DNA from: an uncultured Parabacteroides sp.
Lineage (GTDB): Bacteria > Bacteroidota > Bacteroidia > Bacteroidales > Tannerellaceae
Direction: 5' to 3'
Assembly (NCBI GenBank): GCA_900541965.1
Contig: UQLN01000056.1
Coordinates: 1-30,168, forward strand
DNA length: 30,168 nucleotides
Both the position numbers and the translations under genes were made by a program. A model generated the notes under the pieces. That model made no database searches, was not told the origin of the DNA, and was given only the letters and a program-made list of their open reading frames with translations. Positions 23,756 to 30,168 of the stretch are shown here, in pieces (positions within the stretch are counted from its first letter, which is position 1; the number at the start of each line of letters is the position of its first letter).

Positions 23756-24598
23756 ATGCGAAATCATAAAATACCGGAATATTTCTATGAAAGGTCGAAC
23801 CTGGTCCGCCTTGTGTTACTGACGGCATTTTTTGCATTGGTATTCATCAATATCTATAAACCGTTCAGTTCATCCAATTGGTATCCGGTTTCCGAATTTA
23901 AGTTCTTTGTTTTCTCGAGCCTGATTATCCTTACCGGGGTACTGGTTGTTGTCATTAGCCGTATTGTAATGTATTATTGGGGCAGGAAGCATGGAGTGAC
24001 GCGTATGGGTTATGCGGTCTGGATTTTGCTGGAAATACTGTTCATGTCTTTGTTCTATACGATATATACACTCGTCCTCAATCCGGAACGGGAATATCTG
24101 GGTGTGTTTAAAGAGTCGGCGATAAATACCAGCCTGGTGTTGCTGCTCCCTTATTCGGCGTTGCATTTGTATTTCTCCTATAAGGAAAAGGAAAGGCAGT
24201 TATTGATATTGGCGGAAGAAAAGGAAGATGCGGCAAAAATGCAGAATGTGTTTTCTTTTTATGATGAGAAAAACGAATTGCGCCTGTCGGTGAAACGGAG
24301 TAATTTACTGTATATCGAATCGGCGGATAATTATGTTTGTATCTGGTATATGAATAAAGGGGCATTGACGAAGTTTATGCTTCGTAATTCATTGAAAACG
24401 ATAGAAGAGAGCCTTGCCAATACGAATGTGTTGCGTTGCCATCGTTCTTATATGGTAAATTTCGACCAGGTGAAGGTGATACGCCGTGAAAAGGATGGGG
24501 TATATATGGAAATGGGAATAGACGGTGTTCCCGATATTCCCATTTCCAAAACATATAGTGAAAAGGTCACGCATTGGTTTATGACCTATTCTTCCTGA
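23756..24598 (+). CDS. Membrane LytTR transcriptional regulator
   Basis: From ATG 23756 (MRNHKIPEYFYERSNLVRLV) the protein has 280 residues. Four membrane helices come first (LVLLTAFFALVFINIY through SLVLLLPYSALHLYF), then a short coiled segment (KEKERQLLILAEEKEDAAKM), then the LytTR domain at about 180-278 (RSNLLYIESADNYVCIWYMN, NTNVLRCHRSYMVNFDQVKV). Longer readings from 23678 or 23696 would include the promoter at 23719-23726, so I prefer 23756. Its stop lies 6 bases from the stop of the convergent fucosidase gene. The direct repeats before this gene and before the efflux operon make it a candidate regulator of both, but that is inference. Confidence 0.88.
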   Translation: MRNHKIPEYFYERSNLVRLVLLTAFFALVFINIYKPFSSSNWYPVSEFKFFVFSSLIILTGVLVVVISRIVMYYWGRKHGVTRMGYAVWILLEILFMSLFYTIYTLVLNPEREYLGVFKESAINTSLVLLLPYSALHLYFSYKEKERQLLILAEEKEDAAKMQNVFSFYDEKNELRLSVKRSNLLYIESADNYVCIWYMNKGALTKFMLRNSLKTIEESLANTNVLRCHRSYMVNFDQVKVIRREKDGVYMEMGIDGVPDIPISKTYSEKVTHWFMTYSS

Positions 24599-24604
24599 TA
24601 GTTC

Positions 24605-26659
24605 TTATTCCGTAATAACAGAAAATTCTGCGATACCGGCTTGTGGCGCATTATCCAGGATACTGGTTGCAACAAACCGGATTGTATTTCCGCGGGTGGC
24701 AGGGAAACGTATTTCCTGTTCCACCGGATTGTGTTTGATATTCGAGAATTCACCTTCCGCCACTTTCTTATTATTTACATATAACTGATAGTGGGAGATA
24801 TGGCCGCCTGCATCGCGTCCCTGGTTGGGAGTATACCGGAAACCGGAAATCATTTGCTCTTTATTCAGCCGGATGGTAATATCCCTGTTCCCTTTTGGCA
24901 GGTAATAGGTCGTGTAGCCGTTTCCATCGAATATAACGGATGTTTTATCGTTTTTCGGGCTGACCACAGTATAATCGGTTGAAGGAATATCCAGTTCTCG
25001 CATGGATACAGGGCTTGTCTTGTCGAATGTTTTATCATAAGCAATCGCTTTGATGATTCCTTTTTGTGCAAAATCGAAGGGATCCGTATATACGGGCGAA
25101 TTCTTGGTAGGTTCACTGCCGTCTGTCGTATAATGGATTTCGGCATTGCTGTCTCCGGTACTGATTGTTACTTTGTTGGAAAAGTTACGGGAAATAACCG
25201 GTTCTGTTATCAGGGCAGGTGCCAGGAATGCTTCTACATTGTTGATACATAAAGGACCGCGCGAATCAGTAAAATTGATTCGTATTTTCTCTGCTGATAC
25301 GGTATGGAAGCGGACAATACGTTTATAACCTACGGTAGTCGTGGAATCTGTTGCTTTTACCGGATACCATTTGCTTTCTTTTTCATATTCGATATTAAAT
25401 GATTTTACGCGTTGCCCCAATGGAATGTATTCCTGGATAAGTAAACGGTTTACATCCGACTGGGTGGGCAGTGTAAATGTCAATGTGCCGGTTGTTACAC
25501 TGTCTTCCGTAGCCCAATACGTGTTCCAGTTTCCATCGTTTGCTTTGCTGGCACTGTATTTCCTCCCTCTTATCGAGCTGGCTTCGGCATATGCTCCCTT
25601 TAGCAAATCGGTTTTCATATCGTTTTGAATCGTTTGGAACCATTCGACGGCGCGGATAGAATCGCCCGGAGCTATTTTCCCGTTTAGGGCAACCGGGAAG
25701 TTCAGCAGGAAGTTCGAGTTATGGCCCACACTCCGGTAATAAAGGTCTACCAGACGTGCCAGCGATTTTACCTGATGGTCTTCACGTGCGTGATAGAACC
25801 ATCCCGGGCGGATAGACACATCGCATTCGCTTCCCAGCCATTCGTCTCCGTCTTCCATTCCCCATTGGCTTTGGCGGTAATTGGTTTCCTTGTCCGGCGA
25901 ATAAAGGCTCCATTGGGTGTCTCCTGCCCATCCTTCTTCATTGCCTATCCAGCGAATATCGGGCACGGTACCTCCGAATATCATGGCGTTCGGATGGTGT
26001 TTTTTTATCGTATCGCGGGCTACCTCATATTTGTAATATGTTTTTGCATCGATAGAGCGGGTTTCATTGGCTCCCCCGTACCATCCGTTCCCTCCATTGG
26101 CTCCGTCAAACCAGTATTCGAACAGCGGACCGTATTGAGTGACCAGTTCATGCATCTGGGCATGGAATTTTGTTACATATTCCGGTGTACCGTAATTAGC
26201 GCTGTTGCGGTCCCAGGGAGATAAGTAAAGACCGAATTTCAACCCGTGTTTCCGGCAGGCATCCGATAATTCGCGGACCATATCTCCTTTACCTTCTTCC
26301 CACGGGGAATTTTTTACACTGTATTCGGTAGTTGCTGTGGGCCATAGGCAAAAACCGTCATGATGTTTTGCTGTCAGGATAACTCCTTTTAATCCTGCAG
26401 CCTTGATGGTACGTACCCACTGGTCGCAGTCTAAATCTGTGGGGTTGAATGTTGAGGCAGGCGTATTGCCATATCCCCATTCCAAATCATTGAATGTATT
26501 CAGGCCGAAATGAACGAAGGCGTAAGTTTCCATTTTGTGCCATTCCACTTGTTCGGGAGTGGGAACCGGCAATACTGGTGCAGGAGCAGGTGTATCTTTA
26601 CATGAAAGCATCATGCTTAATCCTAACCCGAAGAGTAAGAGCGAATTTGTGTTTTGCAT
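24605..26659 (-). CDS. Alpha-L-fucosidase lipoprotein, GH29
   Basis: The 684-residue protein has a lipoprotein signal ending in LSC (C20) and a Pro-rich spacer, then a GH29 catalytic barrel at about 35-345. Landmarks are FVHFGLNTF, LTAKHHDGFCLWPT, FGLYLSPWDRN and EYWFDGANGG, where D185 is the expected nucleophile. A discoidin-like domain follows (about 350-475), then a chitobiase-type segment (EIHYTTDGSEPTKNSPVYTD cut at about 505-525) and a second discoidin-like C-terminus. It would remove fucose from host or dietary glycans at the cell surface. No SusC/SusD pair is adjacent, so it is not in a typical polysaccharide utilisation locus. Confidence 0.93.
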   Translation of the reverse strand: MQNTNSLLLFGLGLSMMLSCKDTPAPAPVLPVPTPEQVEWHKMETYAFVHFGLNTFNDLEWGYGNTPASTFNPTDLDCDQWVRTIKAAGLKGVILTAKHHDGFCLWPTATTEYSVKNSPWEEGKGDMVRELSDACRKHGLKFGLYLSPWDRNSANYGTPEYVTKFHAQMHELVTQYGPLFEYWFDGANGGNGWYGGANETRSIDAKTYYKYEVARDTIKKHHPNAMIFGGTVPDIRWIGNEEGWAGDTQWSLYSPDKETNYRQSQWGMEDGDEWLGSECDVSIRPGWFYHAREDHQVKSLARLVDLYYRSVGHNSNFLLNFPVALNGKIAPGDSIRAVEWFQTIQNDMKTDLLKGAYAEASSIRGRKYSASKANDGNWNTYWATEDSVTTGTLTFTLPTQSDVNRLLIQEYIPLGQRVKSFNIEYEKESKWYPVKATDSTTTVGYKRIVRFHTVSAEKIRINFTDSRGPLCINNVEAFLAPALITEPVISRNFSNKVTISTGDSNAEIHYTTDGSEPTKNSPVYTDPFDFAQKGIIKAIAYDKTFDKTSPVSMRELDIPSTDYTVVSPKNDKTSVIFDGNGYTTYYLPKGNRDITIRLNKEQMISGFRYTPNQGRDAGGHISHYQLYVNNKKVAEGEFSNIKHNPVEQEIRFPATRGNTIRFVATSILDNAPQAGIAEFSVITE

Positions 26660-26688
26660 TGTTTGTTAGAATTTATGTTTGATGTTGT

Positions 26689-26696
26689 CAAAGATA
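26689..26696 (-). promoter_or_regulatory. -7 box of the fucosidase gene
   Basis: TATCTTTG on the minus strand is a perfect -7 element about 30 bases before the start codon at 26659. No good -33 element is visible. Confidence 0.45.
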
Positions 26697-26733
26697 ATCA
26701 TTATTCCGGCTAATCGGGTATTGCTGTGTGAAA

Positions 26734-26845
26734 AACATGACCTTGTACCTTTTCCAAAAAGAACGCATTCGACAAATCATAGTTATGGTTTTTCCAAATC
26801 ATAGTTATGATTTCGGAAAACCATAGTTATGAATCTTTTTTTTTC
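26734..26845. repeat. Second degenerate array with 22-base period
   Basis: CATAGTTATG occurs at 26778, 26800 and 26822, exactly 22 bases apart, with tails GTTTTTCC, ATTTCGGAAAA and AATC. Two weaker units in the same phase precede it (26734 and 26756). The CATA-nn-TATG core and TTTCG tail recall the right part of the array at 1025-1222. Confidence 0.65.
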
Positions 26846-27143
26846 ATTTTGTATTTTTATTCAGGCTTTATTTATCAATTCCGGTTTTTGAGGTTCCAGG
26901 CTTGTATATGTTTAATTTCGTTTTGCCCCGGTTGTGTTACATTATAGCCTCTACTACAGGAAATACCTTTTGCTACCATTTATTGGGGTAAAAAGAGTAG
27001 CTTGCCATTACAAAAAACACTCCCTGTACGTAATAAAAAAATAATTATTCTTCCTGTAGGAATTGTGAAGCCTTATTTCTCATTCTTGAAAATCAAGAAG
27101 CTTAATTCTATGAAAGGGGTTTTTAATAGATGAATATTTTCCA

Positions 27144-27395
27144 TAGTTCTATATGAACTAATCTCTTGCTTGCTAATTCATACAGCAAAGGTATATTATA
27201 TTTTTAAAATATAAACAATTTAGCAGTTTTATTTACTCTATATTTTATGTTTTATACCCTGCATTAACCAGTATTATGATATATGTAAGCCATTTATTTA
27301 TACCGGAGTATAAAATATTACATTTTCATTTTAATACCTATCTGTGCTAATATTCAGTGGAATAGACTTGTTTAATAAAAGTTCATATAGAACTA
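27144..27395. repeat. Putative invertible promoter segment bounded by 16-base inverted repeats
   Basis: TAGTTCTATATGAACT at 27144-27159 and its exact reverse complement at 27380-27395 enclose 220 bases. Each arm is itself nearly palindromic (AGTTC-TATAT-GAACT), as recombinase crossover sites often are. A promoter lies inside, 30 bases from the left arm, reading leftwards. The gene to the right has no other good promoter. In Bacteroides and Parabacteroides many surface genes are switched by site-specific inversion of such segments. No recombinase gene is in the window. Confidence 0.55.
27186..27218 (-). promoter_or_regulatory. Promoter inside the putative invertible segment
   Basis: On the minus strand TACCTTTG (27193-27186) is a perfect -7 box, with TTG at 27218-27216 as -33 element, 22 bases apart. 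It reads away from the surface gene in this orientation. Inversion would place its -7 box at about 27346-27353, pointing at the gene. Confidence 0.5.
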
Positions 27396-27637
27396 AGTCG
27401 TTTTGATAATTCATATTTACTAAAGGGATTTCATAAATATTACCATAACAAACTAAAGAAATTAAAGGGTGTTTAATAGCAAACTCCATACTACACATAT
27501 AGTTTTATGCCAAACGGAAAAGTCATGCCATATCCTGATTAAAGAGGTACTATTTATATCCCTATGCAATGAATAATTAAAAACGCAATTGTATTATGCA
27601 TATTATAATTTATCAACTTATAAGCTGTTTTAAAATC

Positions 27638-29728
27638 ATGAAAAAATTAATTTTATTGGTGTTGCTTATGATGGTAATCGTCGTAGGCTGTAAAGAGGAT
27701 GAGCCCATTATTCCGGAGTACATTGTAACCTTCTATACGAAAGGAGGCAGCAACATTGAAGCCATAAAGGTATCGGAAGGACTGAAAATAACAAAGCCGG
27801 AAGACCCCACAAGAGAGGATTACATCTTCTCCGGTTGGTACAAGGATGCCGAACATACTGCGGTATGGGATTTCGAAAAAGACCGTGTAATGTACAACCT
27901 GACGCTGTATGTGAAATGGATTGAGATTGCCCGCATCTGTACTGTCACATTCAACTCGCAGGGAGGAAGCGAGGTCGCTTCCAAGGCTGTAAACAAAGGC
28001 GAAAAGCTGGTAAGGCCTACCGACCCGACAATGGAAAAGCGCAGCTTCTTAGGCTGGTATAAAGATGCAGCTTGTACAAGCGAATGGAACTTCAACAAGG
28101 ATGTGGTAAACGGAGATATCACCCTGTATGCCCGTTGGTCCGAGGTTGGCGAGACTGTTTATACCGTAACCTTCGATACGGACGGCGGTAATGAAATAGC
28201 CCCTGTCTCAGTCAAAGCCGATGAGAAGGTTACCGAACCAGCCAATCCTGTAAAGTCCGGCTATAATTTCGGTGGTTGGTATTCGGATGCGGCAAAGCAG
28301 AACAAATATGATTTTAATACTCCGGTAACAGAAAATATCACTCTTTATGCCCATTGGTCAGAGGCTGTATACACTGTAACCTTCAATACGGACGGAGGTA
28401 ATGAAATAGCCCCTGTTCCCGTCAAAGCCTATGGGACGGTTGCCAAACCTGCCACTCCCGTAAAGCCGGACTGTAAGTTCGGCGGTTGGTATTCGGATGC
28501 GGGAAAGCAGAACAAATATGATTTTAGTACTCCGGTAACAAAAAATATCACCCTTTATGCCAAATGGGAAAAAATAGAATTCGCTTTAGTGGACTTCGAT
28601 GATACGGGACTTGTAGCCCAAGGGGTGAAATGGGATGCCAAGACAAAAACATTGGATATTACCAATGCTACAGGAGATGCGACTTTTTCTTTTAATGTAG
28701 AAGGAGCATCAGGTGTGGACAAGAATGTGACATATAAATATGACAGTGGTGCCAAATCAATCGGAGGCGAAAGCACACTGGATGGTATTGTAAACGTCGG
28801 TATAGTTGTTGGTGGTAAAATAGGAATGAAAATAAAGACTCCAGTTCAGAATAACCTGAAAGTTCCCTTGGATATCGAAGTGGTTATAACTGATGCCGGC
28901 AACCCGAATGCAAAAGATGTAATAACCATCAAGAGCCGCCCTGATTATAATGGTACAGGCATTCAGCCGGTACTGATGAAAACAGCGGACAATAAGCTTG
29001 TCTTCTGGGCTCCGGTGAATGCCGGTGCTACCCAAATGCCTACATCTGTTCCATATACAGGCAATGTTACCGAGTCTTGCGGAAAGTTATTTCAGTGGGG
29101 GCGTAAATCGGGTGTGTTTGCAACAACCGTTCAGTCAACGGTTGATCAAGAGAACTTCGATGGTAAAACGGATCCATTAGGATTCCCGACCGGTCAAGGT
29201 GCTCTCAAAGAAATGTATAAATGGGATGGAAAGTTTATCATGCATTCTTCTTCTTCCCCTCGTACTCAGCAAAACTGGTTACTTTTTAAAGAAGGTAGCG
29301 ACAATCCTGATGGTGGAGCTTGGGAAGACGGTGCTTGGTATCAGCAGTTGTGGAATAAAGGAACTGAGGACTCTCCTGTTAAAACAGACTACGATCCTTG
29401 TCCTGAAGGTTGGCGTGTTCCGACCCTTACAGAATGGCAGGCTATCGGTGTCGGGAATAATTCTGTAACTAACGACAGGGATTTTAACAATGGTTTACTA
29501 ACTATTGCCGGTGCAGAAAGCGACCAGAAACTTATTTTGCCTACTGTGGGCTACCGTGCCGGCAGTTACGGCTCTTTCAACGATCAGGGTAGAGCTGGCA
29601 ACTACTGGTCGTCGTCGGTTTCGTCAGGCAGTAGCCACGCTAGCTACGTGAACTTCAATAGTGCCAGGCTGTACGCGTACACGATGGTCCGTGCCTACGG
29701 GTACTCCGTGCGTTGCATCCAAGAATAA
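27638..29728 (+). CDS. Surface lipoprotein with four Listeria-Bacteroides repeats and a C-terminal FISUMP-type domain
   Basis: From ATG 27638 the protein has 696 residues; an in-frame ATG at 27596 would put 14 residues before the signal. The signal MKKLILLVLLMMVIVVGC has its lipobox Cys at 18. Four InlB B-type (Listeria-Bacteroides) repeats of about 65-70 residues follow, each from VTF to LYxxW (about 29-93, 100-164, 175-240 and 245-310). Repeats 3 and 4 are nearly identical in DNA with a 210-base period. After a middle domain comes a FISUMP-type lectin-like domain (DPCPEGWRVPTLTEWQAIG, then YWSSS and SVRCIQE at the end). Its last 45 codons look like a retroelement variable region. Expression may depend on the upstream inversion. 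Ligand unknown. Confidence 0.9.
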   Translation: MKKLILLVLLMMVIVVGCKEDEPIIPEYIVTFYTKGGSNIEAIKVSEGLKITKPEDPTREDYIFSGWYKDAEHTAVWDFEKDRVMYNLTLYVKWIEIARICTVTFNSQGGSEVASKAVNKGEKLVRPTDPTMEKRSFLGWYKDAACTSEWNFNKDVVNGDITLYARWSEVGETVYTVTFDTDGGNEIAPVSVKADEKVTEPANPVKSGYNFGGWYSDAAKQNKYDFNTPVTENITLYAHWSEAVYTVTFNTDGGNEIAPVPVKAYGTVAKPATPVKPDCKFGGWYSDAGKQNKYDFSTPVTKNITLYAKWEKIEFALVDFDDTGLVAQGVKWDAKTKTLDITNATGDATFSFNVEGASGVDKNVTYKYDSGAKSIGGESTLDGIVNVGIVVGGKIGMKIKTPVQNNLKVPLDIEVVITDAGNPNAKDVITIKSRPDYNGTGIQPVLMKTADNKLVFWAPVNAGATQMPTSVPYTGNVTESCGKLFQWGRKSGVFATTVQSTVDQENFDGKTDPLGFPTGQGALKEMYKWDGKFIMHSSSSPRTQQNWLLFKEGSDNPDGGAWEDGAWYQQLWNKGTEDSPVKTDYDPCPEGWRVPTLTEWQAIGVGNNSVTNDRDFNNGLLTIAGAESDQKLILPTVGYRAGSYGSFNDQGRAGNYWSSSVSSGSSHASYVNFNSARLYAYTMVRAYGYSVRCIQE
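29590..29725 (+). other. Candidate DGR variable region (3' end of the surface gene)
   Basis: From NYWSSS to CIQE the codons become GC-richer than the rest of the gene, and many end in C: AGC, CAC, AGC, TAC, GCC, TAC, TAC, GTC, GCC, TAC, TAC. Adenine-specific mutagenesis of AAC codons in a template gives exactly such NNC codons. The position at the very end of a FISUMP lectin-like domain, next to a hairpin, is typical of variable regions of diversity-generating retroelements. No template repeat is found in the remaining 440 bases. Confidence 0.55.
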
Positions 29729-29757
29729 ATGTGGTCGGCGAACAGCCGACCACATTT
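29727..29757 (+). terminator. 13-base-pair hairpin at the stop codon (terminator or DGR cruciform)
   Basis: AAATGTGGTCGGC (29727-29739) pairs perfectly with GCCGACCACATTT (29745-29757) around the loop GAACA. The stem overlaps the TAA stop. It could end transcription, although only TTTAATT follows. Hairpins of this size directly after a variable region are also needed for retrohoming in known DGRs. Confidence 0.7.
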
Positions 29758-29973
29758 AATTGATATTAGTTTACATGAAACCGGCATCATGAACCTGCAA
29801 TAAAAATAGGAAGCAGAACCGTAGTATGGATTGCTATTCCTGTCATATTTATGGAAGGAATGTTTTGGAATACATCCGGTTGTAAACGCCATTATATATT
29901 AGAGAAAATGCCTCCCCTTTTTTCTGTAGATAGGGAAGGAGGGTCGGTTTTGTATCTTATCGGAGCCGGCCTT

Positions 29974-30007
29974 TTGTGGCGCAGGTATCAAATTCCCTGC
30001 GCCACAA
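29974..30007 (+). promoter_or_regulatory. Strong 12-base-pair hairpin directly before the last gene
   Basis: TTGTGGCGCAGG (29974-29985) pairs perfectly with CCTGCGCCACAA (29996-30007) with a 10-base loop. It ends 5 bases before the ATG at 30013, where a ribosome must bind, so it may control translation, or end transcripts from upstream. The rest of 29758-29973 shows no feature I can name. Confidence 0.5.
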
Positions 30008-30012
30008 TAAAA

Positions 30013-30168
30013 ATGGAAAAAAAAAAATTGAAACGTCTGGAGAACCTGTTCGGTGGCAAAGACCCCGAAGTCTCCCTTTTTGAAAAGAAACTTTCGTCGA
30101 TGAGTGCCGGAATGCGCGAAAGACGCTTGAACGAACTTTGCAGCCTTGCTTTCGGGCATTATGAAGAA
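30013..30168 (+). CDS. Unknown protein, N-terminal 52 residues (runs off the window)
   Basis: The frame from ATG 30013 stays open to the last base. The visible part, MEKKKLKRLENLFGGKDPEV, continues SLFEKKLSSMSAGMRERRLN and ELCSLAFGHYEE; it is basic and helical with no signal peptide. I do not recognise it. It follows the candidate variable gene on the same strand, where many DGR cassettes place an accessory gene before the template and reverse transcriptase, but no resemblance to a known accessory protein is claimed. Codons 2-5 contain a run of eleven A, a spot prone to slippage. Confidence 0.6.
   Translation, partial: MEKKKLKRLENLFGGKDPEVSLFEKKLSSMSAGMRERRLNELCSLAFGHYEE

Larger units (their letters stand above)
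26660..27637. other. Long AT-rich intergenic region before the variable surface gene
   Basis: No gene is seen in this 978-base stretch. It contains the fucosidase promoter, a second 22-base-period array, a TTCTTGA-AAA-TCAAGAA hairpin (27083-27099) and the putative invertible segment (27144-27395). From 27396 to the start codon at 27638 I find no good plus-strand promoter. Confidence 0.6.

Noticed and set aside
24605..26659. Polysaccharide utilisation locus around the fucosidase
   Set aside because: No SusC or SusD genes are adjacent; the fucosidase is alone.
26953..27060. CTACAGGAA / TTCCTGTAG inverted repeat
   Set aside because: Only nine bases and no promoter or recombination context; unlike the 16-base pair at 27144/27380.

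Overview
The window looks like chromosomal DNA from a Bacteroidales gut bacterium. Parabacteroides or a close relative is my best guess, but the genus is inferred from general resemblance only. The support is a Bacteroidales-type ribosomal protein S1 tail, several promoters of the Bacteroidetes form (TTTG or TTG, about 19-23 bases, TAnnTTTG), LytTR membrane regulators, a lipoprotein fucosidase and surface lipoproteins with Listeria-Bacteroides repeats. There are no ordinary tRNA or rRNA genes, no CRISPR array and no intact transposase.

Layout. 1-863 is the 3' end of rpsA. 864-1633 is non-coding and holds a degenerate 22-base-periodic array. 1634-4158 holds a small unknown gene, a stand-alone receiver protein, and an ECF sigma factor with a small membrane protein. 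A second membrane protein gene is divergent from the sigma gene, and matching ECF-type promoters face both ways. 4392-11758 is an RNA repair and RNA quality-control island: a WYL regulator, divergent from a Ro60/TROVE gene, two tandem Y-RNA-like RNAs, an unknown basic protein, RtcB, an ATP-grasp-like RNA ligase of the KxDG nucleotidyltransferase family, and an HD plus P-loop kinase end-healing enzyme. 11755-12907 is a HipA-like kinase and DUF3037 pair on the other strand. 13167-14879 is a secreted amidohydrolase. 15114-16664 is a LiaF-like membrane protein with a membrane LytTR regulator. 16787-22298 is a CzcCBA-type heavy-metal efflux operon, followed by a DUF6051-like hydrolase and a second LytTR regulator. 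24605-26659 is a GH29 alpha-L-fucosidase. From 26660 to the end lies a variable surface-protein locus.

Two parts stand out. The first is the RNA island. One transcript region encodes an RNA whose body is a circularly permuted tRNA mimic on a Ro60-type stem (7131-7264), and a second diverged Y-like RNA follows at once. RtcB joins 2',3'-cyclic-phosphate or 3'-phosphate ends to 5'-OH ends, while the second ligase plus kinase/HD enzyme would seal 3'-OH/5'-phosphate ends after healing, so the island covers both chemistries of broken RNA. The second is the surface locus at 27144-29757. A perfect 16-base inverted repeat flanks 220 bases that carry a promoter now pointing away from the gene, which suggests an invertible promoter in the OFF state. 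The lipoprotein behind it ends in a FISUMP/C-type-lectin-like domain with features of a diversity-generating retroelement variable region: a run of NNC codons, then a 13-base-pair hairpin at the stop codon. The reverse transcriptase and template would lie beyond the window.

Two other repeat families deserve notice. One is a roughly 220-base element present twice (4175-4396 and 14885-15108), both times between convergent genes. The other is a pair of degenerate arrays with an exact 22-base period near the two ends of the window.
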